From the NCBI GenBank assembly GCA_958296175.1, contig OY282448.1, positions 907,899-971,898 on the forward strand: 64,000 nucleotides of DNA, read 5' to 3'. Below the pieces are notes generated by a model, which was given only the letters and a program-made list of their open reading frames with translations, was not told the DNA's origin and searched no databases. The stretch comes from an uncultured Chloroflexota bacterium (lineage in GTDB: Bacteria; Chloroflexota; UBA11872). Shown here in pieces: positions 33,605 through 43,554 of the stretch. The position numbers and the translations under genes were made by a program. Position 1 is the stretch's first letter. Each line of letters begins with the position of its first letter.

Positions 33605-33690
33605 TGGGGAAGGAGAGACTCGAACTCTCACGGAGAGCAACCTCCACGTGATCCTAAATCACGCTCGTCTACCAGTTCCGACACTTCCCC
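33605..33690 (-). tRNA. tRNA-Leu (anticodon UAG)
   Basis: 86 bases on the minus strand. The acceptor GGGGAAG pairs with CTTCCCC; anticodon stem CGTGA/TCACG with loop TTTAGGA gives UAG. A long class II variable arm (GGAG...CTCC) and T arm GAGAG-TTCGAGT-CTCTC follow. The 3' CCA is not encoded (CCG follows the discriminator A). It lies 26 bases upstream of the permease start and is probably on the same transcript. Confidence 0.95.
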
Positions 33691-33948
33691 TGCGCGCGGC
33701 GCTTGTGGGCCGGGGCCGGACGCGCGCGCGTCCGACGGCTGCGGCGAGTATAGGAGCGGCGCGCCGCCCGGCATTTCCCCTGGCGGGGTCCCGCCGCGGC
33801 AGGGCCGCGCGGCCCGCGGCCCGCGGCGCCGCGCGCCGCGCCGCTTTGGCGGCGGGCGGGGGGCGGCTAGGATGGGGGGACGGGCGCCGAGCCGCCCCAT
33901 TCGCGGCCTCTTGCTGTGTTGCCGCCGAGCCAGAACAGGACCCTGCCC

Positions 33949-34554
<606 letters not shown>

Positions 34555-34710
34555 CCCCCGCCGCCTGACGCCGCGCCGGCCCCGCGCCCCGCGCGGGGCC
34601 GGCGGCGTCCGCAGGCGCACCTAATCCGGGCGGGCGTCGGCCCCGCCTCCCGCGCGCCCGCGGCCGACGTGCGGCTCCTGGCAGGCGGCGCCGTCATCGC
34701 CGCCCGCCCC

Positions 34711-35017
34711 CATGCGCGCGGCCAGCGTGTGAAGCTGTCGGCGCTGCCCTCCCGCACCAACCGCCCGTCGCCATGCGCGCGGCCAGCGTTCCAGGAAGGC
34801 CTCGACAGGCCAGCAGCCACGACCCCGCCCCCCGCGTGCGGCCGGCGCGGGCGGCCGCCGCCGAGGGCTGCACCCGCGCTCGCCCCCCCCGCTGCCGGAT
34901 CACATCGGGCGTCGTCGAGAACGGCTACACCCGCGCTCGCCCCCCGCGCGGCCGGCGCCCGCCCTTCATAGCGATTCCGGTGCACGTCAGCCTCGCCCCC
35001 GCGCGCGGCCGGCGCGG
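34711..35017. repeat. Array of about six degenerate GC-rich repeats, 53-61 bp period
   Basis: A core close to GCGCGCGGCCGGCG recurs with its central GGCC at 34720, 34781, 34840, (34893, eroded), 34950 and 35007. Units 1-2 share CATGCGCGCGGCCAGCGT; units 4-5 share a 21-base block at 34868 and 34925 (one mismatch). Cores are near-palindromic. It fills the gap between the SOD and SIMPL genes, and no gene is seen there. Confidence 0.6.
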
Positions 35018-35039
35018 CAAACGCAGGTAAGATGTAGGC

Positions 35040-35870
35040 ATGCTCTCGCTGTATCGGCGCGCGCCGTGGCACGTCCAGCTTCTGACCATCGTCGTGATCG
35101 TGGCGGCGCTGGCGGGAGTTGGCTATCTGGGGCTGCAGCAGTTCCAGGCCGGCGACACGAGCGCGGGCGAGGCCGCCCCGTCGGTGGACGTGGGCGGCGC
35201 CGCGGCCGTGCTGCCCCAGGGCGAGCGGGCGTTCGGCCTGCACGTCGTGGGCGAGGGCGAGGTCGTCGTCTCGCCCGACCGCGCCATCGTGACCCTGGGC
35301 GTGGAGTCGGCCGCCGCCACCGCGGCCGACGCCGCCGCGCAGACGAACGAAACCGCCGGCGACCTGATCGACGCCATTCGCGGCGTCAGCTCCAACGAGG
35401 ACGAGGTGCGGATTCAGACCACCGGCCTCAGCATGGCGCCGGTCTTCCCCGCCGTGCAGGGCGGAGGCGCGTCCACGGCGGACCCCGTGGGCTACCGCTC
35501 GGCCAACACCGTGACGGTCACCATCGACAAGCTGGAGCTGACCTCGCAGGTGCTGGACGCCGCGCTGGGCGCGGGGGCCAACACCGTGCGCTCGATCGAG
35601 TTCACCCTGCAGGACGACGGGCCGGCCAAAGCGCGCGCCTTGCGCATGGCCGTGCTGGACGCCGCCGCCAAAGCGCGCGCGGTGGCCGACGCGCTGCGCG
35701 GCAGCGTGCGCGGGCTGATTGCGCTGCACGAAGACTTCGTCAGCTTCCCGCAGCCGTCGTACCGCGGCGGCGCCGCCTTCGCCGCCGAGGCCGTCCAAGC
35801 CCCGGCGCCGGTGGCCCCGGGCGAACTCCGCGTCCGCGCCGTCGTGCGCGCCAACTTCGCCTACGAGTAA
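35040..35870 (+). CDS. SIMPL-domain (DUF541) protein, membrane-anchored
   Basis: 276 residues. A single N-terminal hydrophobic helix (LLTIVVIVAALAGVGYLGL), then the SIMPL domain: LHVVGEGEVVVSPDRAIVTLGVE (the conserved GxGxVxxxPDxA), IRGVSSNEDEVRIQTTGLSMAPVF, YRSANTVTVTIDKLELTSQVLDAALGAGAN, KARALRMAVLDAAAKARAVADAL. Such proteins are periplasmic or extracytoplasmic, associated with envelope stress and signalling, with no known catalysis. ATG 35040. Confidence 0.9.
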   Translation: MLSLYRRAPWHVQLLTIVVIVAALAGVGYLGLQQFQAGDTSAGEAAPSVDVGGAAAVLPQGERAFGLHVVGEGEVVVSPDRAIVTLGVESAAATAADAAAQTNETAGDLIDAIRGVSSNEDEVRIQTTGLSMAPVFPAVQGGGASTADPVGYRSANTVTVTIDKLELTSQVLDAALGAGANTVRSIEFTLQDDGPAKARALRMAVLDAAAKARAVADALRGSVRGLIALHEDFVSFPQPSYRGGAAFAAEAVQAPAPVAPGELRVRAVVRANFAYE

Positions 35871-35920
35871 CGCCGCCCGCCGGAACGCCGCCCCGCGTCC
35901 GGGGCCGTCCGCCCTGCGGC

Positions 35921-36952
35921 TTACCCCAGGTCGGCCGGCCGCACCGGCTGGCCCGTGCGCGCCGACGCGGTGATGGCCAGCGTGGCCCGCAGCGTGAGCA
36001 CGGCGTCGGCGTAGGTCGAGCGAATCCCCGCCGGGTCGCCGCTGGCAACCGCCCGCACGAAGGCCTGGTCCAGCAGGAACATGGCGTCTCCGCGGTTCGT
36101 GAGGTTGCGGACGCTGCCCGGCACGGCAATGCGGCCGCCGTCGGTCCACACCCGCAGCGACAGGTCGCGCGCCACGATGGTCACGCCGTGGTCCCAGGGT
36201 TCCCCGGCCACCCCGTTCAGGCCGCAGGTGTTTAGCAGCGTGCCCACCGCGCCGTTGGCAAACCGCAGCGCAGCCACGGAGACGTCGGCAATGTCCCGGC
36301 CGGCCGCGTCGTCCATCAGCCGCGCGGCGTCCTCCACGTGCACGCGCTCGATCTCGCCCACCAGGTAGCGCTGCAAGTCCACCACGTGCGTGGCCTGTTC
36401 CACTACCTGCCCGCCCGACTGCGCCTGCACGCGCCACCAGGGGGTGCCGGGCATGCCGCCCAGATAGGTTCCAATGGCCATGCCCACGCGCCGCCCGGCC
36501 AGCATGCCGCGCGCCGTGTCGGCGGCCTCGCTGTAGCGCGTCTGGTAGCCAACCGAGGTGACGAGACCGCGCGCCTGGACGGCGCGCTCGACGGCGCGCA
36601 CCTGCGCCATGTCCAGCCCCACCGGCTTCTGCACCAGCATGGCCGCGCCGGCCTCGATGCACTGGTGCTCCACCTCGCCGTGGGCGAACGGCGGCAGCGC
36701 AATGACCACCGCGTCGGGCGCGGTCGACCGCAGCATCTGCCCGGCGTCGCTGAACGTCGGAATCTGCGGCGGCGCCATGGGCGGCTGCTGACGGGCGGCC
36801 GCGGCGATGAGCGTGGGCTGGATGCGCGACGGGTCGACGTCCACCAACGCCGCCACGCGAGCCTCCGGCATACGCAGCAGGTGGGTCAGATGCCTGGCGG
36901 CAATGCCGCCAACGCCAATCAGCGCCACCCGCACAGGCGGTCGGTCGGTCAT
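35921..36952 (-). CDS. Gfo/Idh/MocA-family oxidoreductase
   Basis: 343 residues with canonical motifs: VALIGVGGIAARHLTHLL (GxGGIAxRH), DAVVIALPPFAHGE, LVQKPVGLDM (KP motif, here QKP), and the catalytic His region QSGGQVVEQATHVVDLQRYLVGE. NAD(P)-dependent oxidation of a sugar or its derivative is expected. ATG 36952. Convergent with the SIMPL gene, 50 bases apart. Confidence 0.9.
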   Translation of the reverse strand: MTDRPPVRVALIGVGGIAARHLTHLLRMPEARVAALVDVDPSRIQPTLIAAAARQQPPMAPPQIPTFSDAGQMLRSTAPDAVVIALPPFAHGEVEHQCIEAGAAMLVQKPVGLDMAQVRAVERAVQARGLVTSVGYQTRYSEAADTARGMLAGRRVGMAIGTYLGGMPGTPWWRVQAQSGGQVVEQATHVVDLQRYLVGEIERVHVEDAARLMDDAAGRDIADVSVAALRFANGAVGTLLNTCGLNGVAGEPWDHGVTIVARDLSLRVWTDGGRIAVPGSVRNLTNRGDAMFLLDQAFVRAVASGDPAGIRSTYADAVLTLRATLAITASARTGQPVRPADLG

Positions 36953-37066
36953 GCGTGCCTGAGGCCAGTACTGCCGGGCGGCGACAGAATACGGACGGGC
37001 CGCCGCGAGCGTCAACGCGGGGCGGCGTCGGCCCGCGGGCCTCGGCCGCCGCCGCCGGACGCCTGT

Positions 37067-37143
37067 GTTACCGTAACGGCATACCCCCCCTGTCGCTTCG
37101 CCGGCAGGGTCGAGACCGCCTCCCCCAGGCGGTCTCTGTCTTT
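37067..37143 (+). terminator. Palindrome, hairpin and intrinsic terminator upstream of trkH
   Basis: GTTAC-C-GTAAC (37067-37077) is followed by the hairpin CTGTCG..CGGCAG (37090-37107), then a 10-bp terminator stem GAGACCGCCT/AGGCGGTCTC (37112-37136) with TGTCTTT. No plus-strand gene precedes it, so it ends a small RNA or attenuates trkH, whose start is about 310 bases on. The rest of 36953-37448 shows nothing gene-like. Confidence 0.55.
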
Positions 37144-37448
37144 GTGGGGGGCCTGTGCCTAACCTCGGTATTCCGGCGCAAAGCCCGCCCCGCGCTGGTC
37201 GGCCCCTACGCCGAGCACCCAGTCCCAGAGAATGGCCCGCGGCGGCGGCCTGCGCGCAGCGGCTCTGGAGCAGCCATCTGCGGCGGCGCCAGCTTCCCGA
37301 TACGCTGACGGATGCGACGAAAACGGCCGCCAGGCCGACGCCGAGGTGACGTGGACGATGGAGAAGACGCGGCGGCGCTGTCCCTGGGGGCGCAGCGCGC
37401 CGGCCGCAGCGCGCCGCGGCCGCTGCGAGGGCGGCGCCCGCCGCAGGC

Positions 37449-38897
37449 GTGATGTCCAGCTCGCCGCGTAGACCGGCGGGCGCGCCGCGGCCGCTGGGGC
37501 TGGGCGACCGTGTGGTCAGGGTGCCGCGGCGCGTGTCGACCATCCTGCGCGTGGACACGCGCCGCATGCGGCCCGGCCCCTTGCGGCCCGGCGTGATTCT
37601 TACGGCCGTCTTTGCCGGGCTCGTTCTGGTGGGAACCCTGCTGTTGCTGCTGCCGGTGTCCCTGAACGAGGGGCGCCACCCGGATGTGCTGACCGCGCTG
37701 TTCACGGCCACCTCGGCCGTGTGCGTTACGGGGCTGACGGTGGTGTCCACGCATGACCATTGGTCGCTGTTCGGCCAGATCGTGATTCTGGCGCTGATCC
37801 AGGTCGGCGCGCTTGGGTTCGTCATCGGCGCCATCGTCATCCTCTCGCTGGCGGGGCGGCGCACGTCGTCCCGCGAGCGCATGTTGTTCGGCCAGCATCT
37901 GGGGCTGGGCGAACCGGGCGGGCTGCTGGGGCTGGTCTGGCGCATCAGCGCGCTTACGCTGGCGCTGGAAGCCGTGGGCGCGGTGCTGCTGTATCTGCGC
38001 ATTAGCGCCGACGCGGCGGTGGAGCGCCCCGTCTGGTGGTCGATCTTTCACGCGATTTCTGGGTTTACGAATGCCGGGTTCAACGTGGAACCCGGGCTGG
38101 CCAGTTTCGAGCGCCTGCTGGACGACCCGGCCACGCTGGGGGTGCTGACCGCCCTGCCCCTGCTGGGCGCGCTGGGGTTCACGGTGATCTTCGACGTCCT
38201 GCGCCGCCGCCGCTGGCGGCGCCTGGGGCTGGAGTCGCGCGTGGTGTTGACCTCCATGCTGGCCATGACGGCGGCGGGGTTTGCCGTGCTGTTCGTGCTG
38301 GCGCCCGACTTCGGCGGCGCGGTTGGAGACGACCTGGGGCTGCGCGCCAACACGGCCTTGAACCATTCGGTCTGGCGCACCGCCGGGTTTTCCACCGTGG
38401 ACCTGAGCCGCCTGCCCACCGACACGCTGATCGCGCTGATCGTGATGATGTTCGTCGGCGGGGCGTCGGCCTCCGTGGCCGGCGGCGTCACTGTCAATAC
38501 CCTGGGCGTGCTGGTCATTGCCATGCTGTCGCACATTCGCGGGCGGCGCTATCCCGAAGCCTTCGGCCGCCGCATTGCCCAGTACACCGTCATGCGGGCG
38601 CTGACCGTGGTGGGCCTGTCCGTCGCGGCCGTCGTGGCGGCCACGGTAATCATGTCCATCGCGGAGCGCGGGTCGGGCGCCGTGCTGTCCAACCTGTTGT
38701 TCGAAGCCGTCAGCGCGTTTGCGGTCGTGGGATACTCCACCGGAATCACGCCGGAGTTGTCCGTGGTGTCCAAGCTGGTGCTCATTGCCGCCATGTTCAC
38801 CGGGCGGCTGGGGGCGCTGACGCTGGCGCAGGCGCTGGTCACGCGCGAGCGGCAGCCGCTCGTGCGCCGCCCCGAAGAGGTCATCAAGGTCGGCTAG
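37449..38897 (+). CDS. Potassium uptake protein, TrkH/KtrB family
   Basis: 482 residues, about ten membrane helices. The four M1-P-M2 repeats show as FTATSAVCVTGLTVV, FHAISGFTNAGFNVEP, ALNHSVWRTAGFSTVD and FEAVSAFAVVGYSTGI, whose Gly residues (TGL, NAG, AGF, YSTG) form the selectivity filter. GTG 37449 or ATG 37452 starts it. The cytosolic TrkA-type gate is the next gene. Uptake may be controlled by c-di-AMP, whose receptors are at 14 kb. Confidence 0.94.
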   Translation: MMSSSPRRPAGAPRPLGLGDRVVRVPRRVSTILRVDTRRMRPGPLRPGVILTAVFAGLVLVGTLLLLLPVSLNEGRHPDVLTALFTATSAVCVTGLTVVSTHDHWSLFGQIVILALIQVGALGFVIGAIVILSLAGRRTSSRERMLFGQHLGLGEPGGLLGLVWRISALTLALEAVGAVLLYLRISADAAVERPVWWSIFHAISGFTNAGFNVEPGLASFERLLDDPATLGVLTALPLLGALGFTVIFDVLRRRRWRRLGLESRVVLTSMLAMTAAGFAVLFVLAPDFGGAVGDDLGLRANTALNHSVWRTAGFSTVDLSRLPTDTLIALIVMMFVGGASASVAGGVTVNTLGVLVIAMLSHIRGRRYPEAFGRRIAQYTVMRALTVVGLSVAAVVAATVIMSIAERGSGAVLSNLLFEAVSAFAVVGYSTGITPELSVVSKLVLIAAMFTGRLGALTLAQALVTRERQPLVRRPEEVIKVG

Positions 38898-38917
38898 CCG
38901 CCGGCCGCGCTCCGTCC

Positions 38918-39562
38918 ATGCAAGTCCTGGTGGCCGGCCTGGGCCGGTTTGGCTCCAACCTGGCGTGCGCGCTGGCCGAGGCGGGGCACGACGTGGTGGC
39001 GCTAGACCTCTCCGAGCGCGCGGTGCAAGGCGTGGCCCAGGTCGTCGACCAGGCCGTGGTGGGCGACGCCGCGAACGAAGCCGTCTTGCGCGAGGTCGGC
39101 GCCACGGACGTCGACCTGGCCGTGGTGGGCATGGCGGGCGTCGAGTCCAGCGTGCTGATAACCTCGAACCTGAAAACTCTGAACGTGCCGCGCGTCTTTG
39201 CCAAAGCCTCCAGCGAGGCGCACCGGCTCATCCTGGAGCGCGTCGGCGCCGACCGCGTGGTGTTCCCCGAGCGCGACATGGCCGAGCGCCTGGCCCAGAG
39301 CGTGTCCCGCCCCGGCCAGCTCGACTATCTGGAACTGCTGCCCCACATCGGCATCTCCGAGGTGCGCGGCGAGGGGTTCGCCGGGCAGTCGCTGGCCAAC
39401 CTGAACCTGCGCGCGCGCTTTGGAGTGAACGTGCTGGTCGTCAAGCGGGGCAACGAGGTCGTCGTGATGCCAGACCTGACCGAGCGCATCGCGCCCGGCG
39501 ACGTGCTGGTGGTGGTGGGGCGCGACCGGCAGATCGCCGAACTGCAAGCCGCGGCCGGGTGA
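38918..39562 (+). CDS. Potassium channel regulator, TrkA/KtrA (RCK) family
   Basis: 214 residues: RCK_N Rossmann domain (VLVAGLGRFGSNLACALAEAGHDVVALD; loop GLGRFG), then an RCK_C domain from about 135 (SEVRGEGFAGQSLANLNLRARFGVNVLVV...ERIAPGDVLVVVG). Binds NAD(H)/ATP and gates TrkH; RCK_C is also a known c-di-AMP site in KtrA. Twenty bases after trkH. Confidence 0.94.
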   Translation: MQVLVAGLGRFGSNLACALAEAGHDVVALDLSERAVQGVAQVVDQAVVGDAANEAVLREVGATDVDLAVVGMAGVESSVLITSNLKTLNVPRVFAKASSEAHRLILERVGADRVVFPERDMAERLAQSVSRPGQLDYLELLPHIGISEVRGEGFAGQSLANLNLRARFGVNVLVVKRGNEVVVMPDLTERIAPGDVLVVVGRDRQIAELQAAAG

Positions 39563-40053
39563 CCCCAGGCCGCCGCCGCGGGCCGGGCGCAGGCGCGGCG
39601 CAGCGCTGAGCGCGCCCGGCGCCGAGGACCGCGCCGGGCCGCCCGGCGCGCCTCCCCGCCTCTCGACCCTCCCGCCCGCGTATCTCCGCGCGCCCCCCGT
39701 CCCGCCGTCCACCGGCGCATAGCCCCGCACCTTTCCAGAGCGAGAGCACGGAGGGCGAAGAGGCGCAGACGCGCGGGGTGGTCGGCTCGCGGGCCGGTCG
39801 GCGGGCCTGGCGGCCGGACCTGGGCGCCGCCGGGGGCGCAAGGCCGGACAAATTTTTCGGCGTGGACAGGGCGTGGACGGCCGTGGACCGCGTGTGTGCG
39901 GCCGTGCCGGCGCGCGCGCCCGCGCCCGCGCCGGCAGCCAGTCACCAAGCCCGCCGCTCGTATTGGCGCCCCCGCCGCCGCCGCTCCAGATGGAACGCCC
40001 ACCCCGCGCGAACGATGCGCGAACGATGTTTCCACAGCGGGGGAAACCCGTCG
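39563..40053. other. Intergenic region before the nrdJ promoter
   Basis: No gene recognised. There are GC-rich reading frames in all phases, short repeats of CGTGGAC (39860-39890) and a tandem CGAACGATG pair (40010-40030). Confidence 0.4.
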
Positions 40054-40082
40054 TTGACGCCCAAGATGTTGTGGTCTACTAT
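40054..40082 (+). promoter_or_regulatory. Promoter ahead of the nrdJ region
   Basis: TTGACG (40054-40059), 17 bases, TACTAT (40077-40082). The spacer holds CCCAAGATGTTGTGG, and about 29 bases on lies CCCCTACATATTGG. The two could be weak NrdR boxes, but neither matches a consensus well. Confidence 0.5.
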
Positions 40083-40236
40083 CTGCATCCCCTACATATT
40101 GGTCTAGGCTTTACGCCTTGAGTCGTCACAATGAGCGGCGGTTGCTTTGGTGCGGGCGTGGGTCGAGCGTGGGGACGCGCGAGTTCGTGCGCTGTGGTCA
40201 GGGGTTAGTGCGGCTGTGATCAGACTGCTGGGCGAG

Positions 40237-40560
40237 ATGCACCGCACGCGCGACGGGCGGCACTTCGCCATCGACTTCGTGCAGATCATCCCCTCCACCG
40301 GGGCCTACGACCTCGTGCTGTTCGGCGTGCGCGACGCCAAGAGCGAGTTCTCCATGGGCGTGGCCTTCCCCCAGGATTCGGCCAGCGCCTGGGGTGCGCA
40401 CGAGTCCCTGGTGCGTGAGGGCCTCGGCCAGATTCGCACGCAGCTGGAACGCGGCGACGTCGAAGACGGCTCGTTGGTCGAGATTCCATCCACGGCCTGG
40501 GGCGGGTGGCGGCCGAGCCATCGGTTCTCGGTGCCGTCCAACAAAACCCGCTACGCATAG
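40237..40560 (+). CDS. Hypothetical protein upstream of nrdJ
   Basis: 107 residues from ATG 40237, with GTG 40216 in frame as an alternative. Sequence: MHRTRDGRHFAIDFVQI, a beta-rich middle (YDLVLFGVRDAKSEFSMGVAF) and a helix (ESLVREGLGQIRTQLERGD). It has protein-like composition and lies between the promoter and nrdJ, 84 bases before it, so it is probably co-transcribed. I do not recognise the family. Confidence 0.5.
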   Translation: MHRTRDGRHFAIDFVQIIPSTGAYDLVLFGVRDAKSEFSMGVAFPQDSASAWGAHESLVREGLGQIRTQLERGDVEDGSLVEIPSTAWGGWRPSHRFSVPSNKTRYA

Positions 40561-40644
40561 CCGCAGCGCCGTGGTTCCCACCGAGACAGCCGCAGCGTCT
40601 GCAGCACAGCACGGGAACGGCAGGAAAGGAAGCGAGGGAGCAGG

Positions 40645-43542
40645 ATGACCGAAGCGAGGGGCGGCGCGCTTCGTCCGGCCGCGGAATATCCCGAGCTGTC
40701 ATCGAACGCCCTCGCCGTGCTGCGCAAGCGCTATTTCCTGAAAGACCGCGTCGACCATCCCGTCGAAGACGTGGACGCCTTCTTCCAGCGCGTGGTGCGC
40801 GGCGTGGTGGACGTGGAGCTGGAGCGCGGCTGGAGCGACGCCGCCAGCCACGCAGACCTGGTCGACTCCATGTACGACCTGCTGCGCGGCCTGCGCTTCG
40901 TGCCCAACAGCCCCTGCCTCATGAACGCCGGCAAGCCCCAGGGCTACGCGCAAATGGCCGCCTGCTTCGTGCTGCCCATCGAGGACGACCTGCGCAGCAT
41001 CAAAACCACCGACATGCACGCCGCCATCATTCACCAGAGCGGCGGCGGCACCGGCTTCAACTTCTCCCAAATCCGCCCGCGCGGCGACTTCGTGCGCAGC
41101 TCCGGCGGCGTGGCCAGCGGCCCCGTCAGCTTCATGTCCATGATCGACTACTCCTGCGGCGAGATTAAGCAGGGCGGCACGCGCCGCGGCGCCAACATGG
41201 GGATTCTGAACGTCGACCACCCCGACATCCTGGACTTCATCACCTGCAAGACCCAGGACGGGCGCATCGCCAACTTCAACATCTCGGTCGGCGTCACCGA
41301 CGCCTTCATGCAGGCCGTGCGCGACGACGGCGACTACGAGCTGGTCAACCCGCGCGTGCGCAACAGCAGCGACGGGGCCGACCGGACCGACCCCAGCGCC
41401 GCCGCGCGGCCGCGTCGGCTGCGCGCGCGCGCCGTCTGGGACCAGCTGGTGGACGGCGCCTGGCTCAACGGCGAACCCGGCATGATCTTCCTGGACCGGC
41501 TCCAACGCACCAACCCCACCCCCGACGTGGCCCCGCAGGACACCACCAACCCCTGCGGCGAACAGCCCCTGCTGCCCTACGAAGCCTGCGTGCTGGGCAG
41601 CCTGAACCTCAACTGGCACCTCAGCCCCGACGGCACGCGCATCGACTGGCAAGCCCTGCGCCGCGACGTGCACCTGGCCATCCGCTTCCTGGACGACATG
41701 GTGGAAGCCTCCAACTTCCCGCTCGCAGAAATCGACGCCATCGTCAAGCACGGCAACCGGCGCGTGGGCCTGGGCGTGATGGGCTGGGCCGACCTGCTCT
41801 TTGCCCTGGGCCTGGCCTACGACAGCCCCGAGGCCGAAGCCCTGGCCGGCGAAGTCATGCACTTCGTCAACGACGAGGCGCGCCGCGCCTCCGAAGAGCT
41901 GGCCCGCGCGCGCGGCGCGTTCCCGAACTTTGCCGGCTCCAGCTGGGACCGGCAGGGCCACGCGCCGCGGCGCAACGCCACCGTCACCACCATTGCCCCC
42001 ACCGGCACCATCAGCATGATTGCCGACGCCGCCAGCGGCATCGAACCGCTCTTCGCCCTCATCTTCTGGAAGAACGTCATGCGCGACGGCGCCGCCGCCG
42101 CCGCCACCACCCTGCGCTACGTCAACCCCCTGTTCGAAGACTACGCGCGCCGGCACGGCTTCTTCAGCGAAGCGCTGCTGGACGCCGTCGAAGCCAACCA
42201 CGGCAGCTTGCAAATCACCGCCGACACGCCGGCCGACGCCCTCCCGGCGCTGGCGCGCGTGCCCGAAACCGCCCGCCGCATCTTCGTCACCGCCCACGAC
42301 GTCACGCCCGAATGGCACATCCGCGTGCAGAGCGCCTTCCAGGCCCACACCGAAAACGCCGTGTCCAAAACCATCAACTTCCCGCACGAAGCCACGCGCC
42401 GCGACGTGGAACGCGGCTACTGGATGGCCTACGAGCTGGGCTGCAAAGGCGTCACCGTCTACCGCGACGGCAGCCGCGACCTGCAAGTGCTGACCACCAG
42501 CAACAGCGGCGACAAAACGCGGCGCGACGCCGCCGCCGAGCCCCAGGCCGCCGCCGCCGCCGCGCCGGGCGTCGACGGGTCGGCGCCGCCCCCCGAACCT
42601 GCGCCCACGCCCGCGGCAACGGTTGGCGGGTCCGCCGCGGCCCAGTCAGCGCCGCCCCCCGAACCCGCGGTCGCCGGCCACAGCCAGGCCAACGGCCACA
42701 CGCCGGCCACCGGCCACGGCCCGGCCAACGGCCGCGCCGCCGCGCCGGCGCCCGGCGCCGTCAACGGACACGCCGACCGCGACCATCTGCCGATGGCCCC
42801 CATGGTCGAACGCGAGCGCCCCGACCAGATTCACGGAACCACCACGCGCATCCGCACCGGCTGCGGCCCGCTGTTCGTCACCATCAACGAAGACGACCAC
42901 GGCCAGCCGTTCGAAACCTTCGCCACGCTGGGCAAGGCCGGCGGGTGCGCCGCCGCGCAAACCGAAGCCATCGGGCGGCTCGCCTCCCTGGCGCTGCGCT
43001 CCGGCGTGCCAGCCGCCCAGGTGCAGCAACACCTGCGCGGCATCACCTGCCACCGCCCCGCCGGCTACGGCCCCAACCGCGTGCTCTCCTGCGGCGACGG
43101 CATCGCCCAGGCGCTGGCCCGCCAGCTGCACGTGGACAACAGCAACTACGTGCCCATGGTGGACCTGCAAGGCGAAGGCACCTACACCCCACCCCCCAAC
43201 CACCCCCCCGCCGCGCCCCCGCCGCAAGCCGCCGCGCACCGCCCCCCGCCCGCCGCCGTGTCTGGAGCAACCGCACCAAGTCCAGCCGCGCCCCCGCCGC
43301 CCCCCGCCGCGCCTAGCCACGCCGCGCCCAGCCACGCCGCGCCGCGCCCAGCCGTATCCGCCGCCGCAATCCCGGCCGCGTCCGCCGCCGCCGCGCCCCG
43401 CAACGGCCACGCCGCCCCCGCCGAAGGCTCCGCCAGCGCCCAAGGCTTCGTAGGCGCCTGCCCATCCTGCGGCAGCAGCCAACTCCACTACGCCGAAGGC
43501 TGCGTCAAATGCCTCTCCTGCGGCTACAGCGACTGCGGCTAA
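40645..43542 (+). CDS. nrdJ: Adenosylcobalamin-dependent (class II) ribonucleotide reductase
   Basis: 965 residues. Reduces ribonucleotides using B12, with no small subunit. RFVPNSPCLMNAGK (first redox Cys), QSGGGTGFNFSQIRPRGD, GTRRGANMGIL, TTNPCGEQPLLPYEAC (radical Cys and Glu), TVTTIAPTGTISMIADAASGIEP. After about 640 there is an Ala/Pro linker, then a TSCPD domain (IRTGCGPLFVTINEDDHGQPFETFATLGKAGGC), a second Pro/Ala-rich linker with tandem PSHAA units, and a C-terminal zinc ribbon CPSCGS...CLSCGYSDCG. Full length for this subfamily. Confidence 0.97.
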   Translation: MTEARGGALRPAAEYPELSSNALAVLRKRYFLKDRVDHPVEDVDAFFQRVVRGVVDVELERGWSDAASHADLVDSMYDLLRGLRFVPNSPCLMNAGKPQGYAQMAACFVLPIEDDLRSIKTTDMHAAIIHQSGGGTGFNFSQIRPRGDFVRSSGGVASGPVSFMSMIDYSCGEIKQGGTRRGANMGILNVDHPDILDFITCKTQDGRIANFNISVGVTDAFMQAVRDDGDYELVNPRVRNSSDGADRTDPSAAARPRRLRARAVWDQLVDGAWLNGEPGMIFLDRLQRTNPTPDVAPQDTTNPCGEQPLLPYEACVLGSLNLNWHLSPDGTRIDWQALRRDVHLAIRFLDDMVEASNFPLAEIDAIVKHGNRRVGLGVMGWADLLFALGLAYDSPEAEALAGEVMHFVNDEARRASEELARARGAFPNFAGSSWDRQGHAPRRNATVTTIAPTGTISMIADAASGIEPLFALIFWKNVMRDGAAAAATTLRYVNPLFEDYARRHGFFSEALLDAVEANHGSLQITADTPADALPALARVPETARRIFVTAHDVTPEWHIRVQSAFQAHTENAVSKTINFPHEATRRDVERGYWMAYELGCKGVTVYRDGSRDLQVLTTSNSGDKTRRDAAAEPQAAAAAAPGVDGSAPPPEPAPTPAATVGGSAAAQSAPPPEPAVAGHSQANGHTPATGHGPANGRAAAPAPGAVNGHADRDHLPMAPMVERERPDQIHGTTTRIRTGCGPLFVTINEDDHGQPFETFATLGKAGGCAAAQTEAIGRLASLALRSGVPAAQVQQHLRGITCHRPAGYGPNRVLSCGDGIAQALARQLHVDNSNYVPMVDLQGEGTYTPPPNHPPAAPPPQAAAHRPPPAAVSGATAPSPAAPPPPPAAPSHAAPSHAAPRPAVSAAAIPAASAAAAPRNGHAAPAEGSASAQGFVGACPSCGSSQLHYAEGCVKCLSCGYSDCG

Positions 43543-43554
43543 GAGTGTGACGCG

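Noticed and set aside
33579-33647. ATG-like earlier start of the NCS2 permease
   Set aside because: It would run through the 3' half of tRNA-Leu. GTG 33578 is the first start codon clear of the tRNA.
34711-35017. CRISPR array
   Set aside because: Units are degenerate, spacing varies 53-61, parts of the spacers repeat as well, and no cas genes are in the window.
36953-37448. ydaO (c-di-AMP) riboswitch upstream of trkH
   Set aside because: Would fit the biology, but I do not see the conserved internal-loop sequences; only a generic hairpin and terminator.
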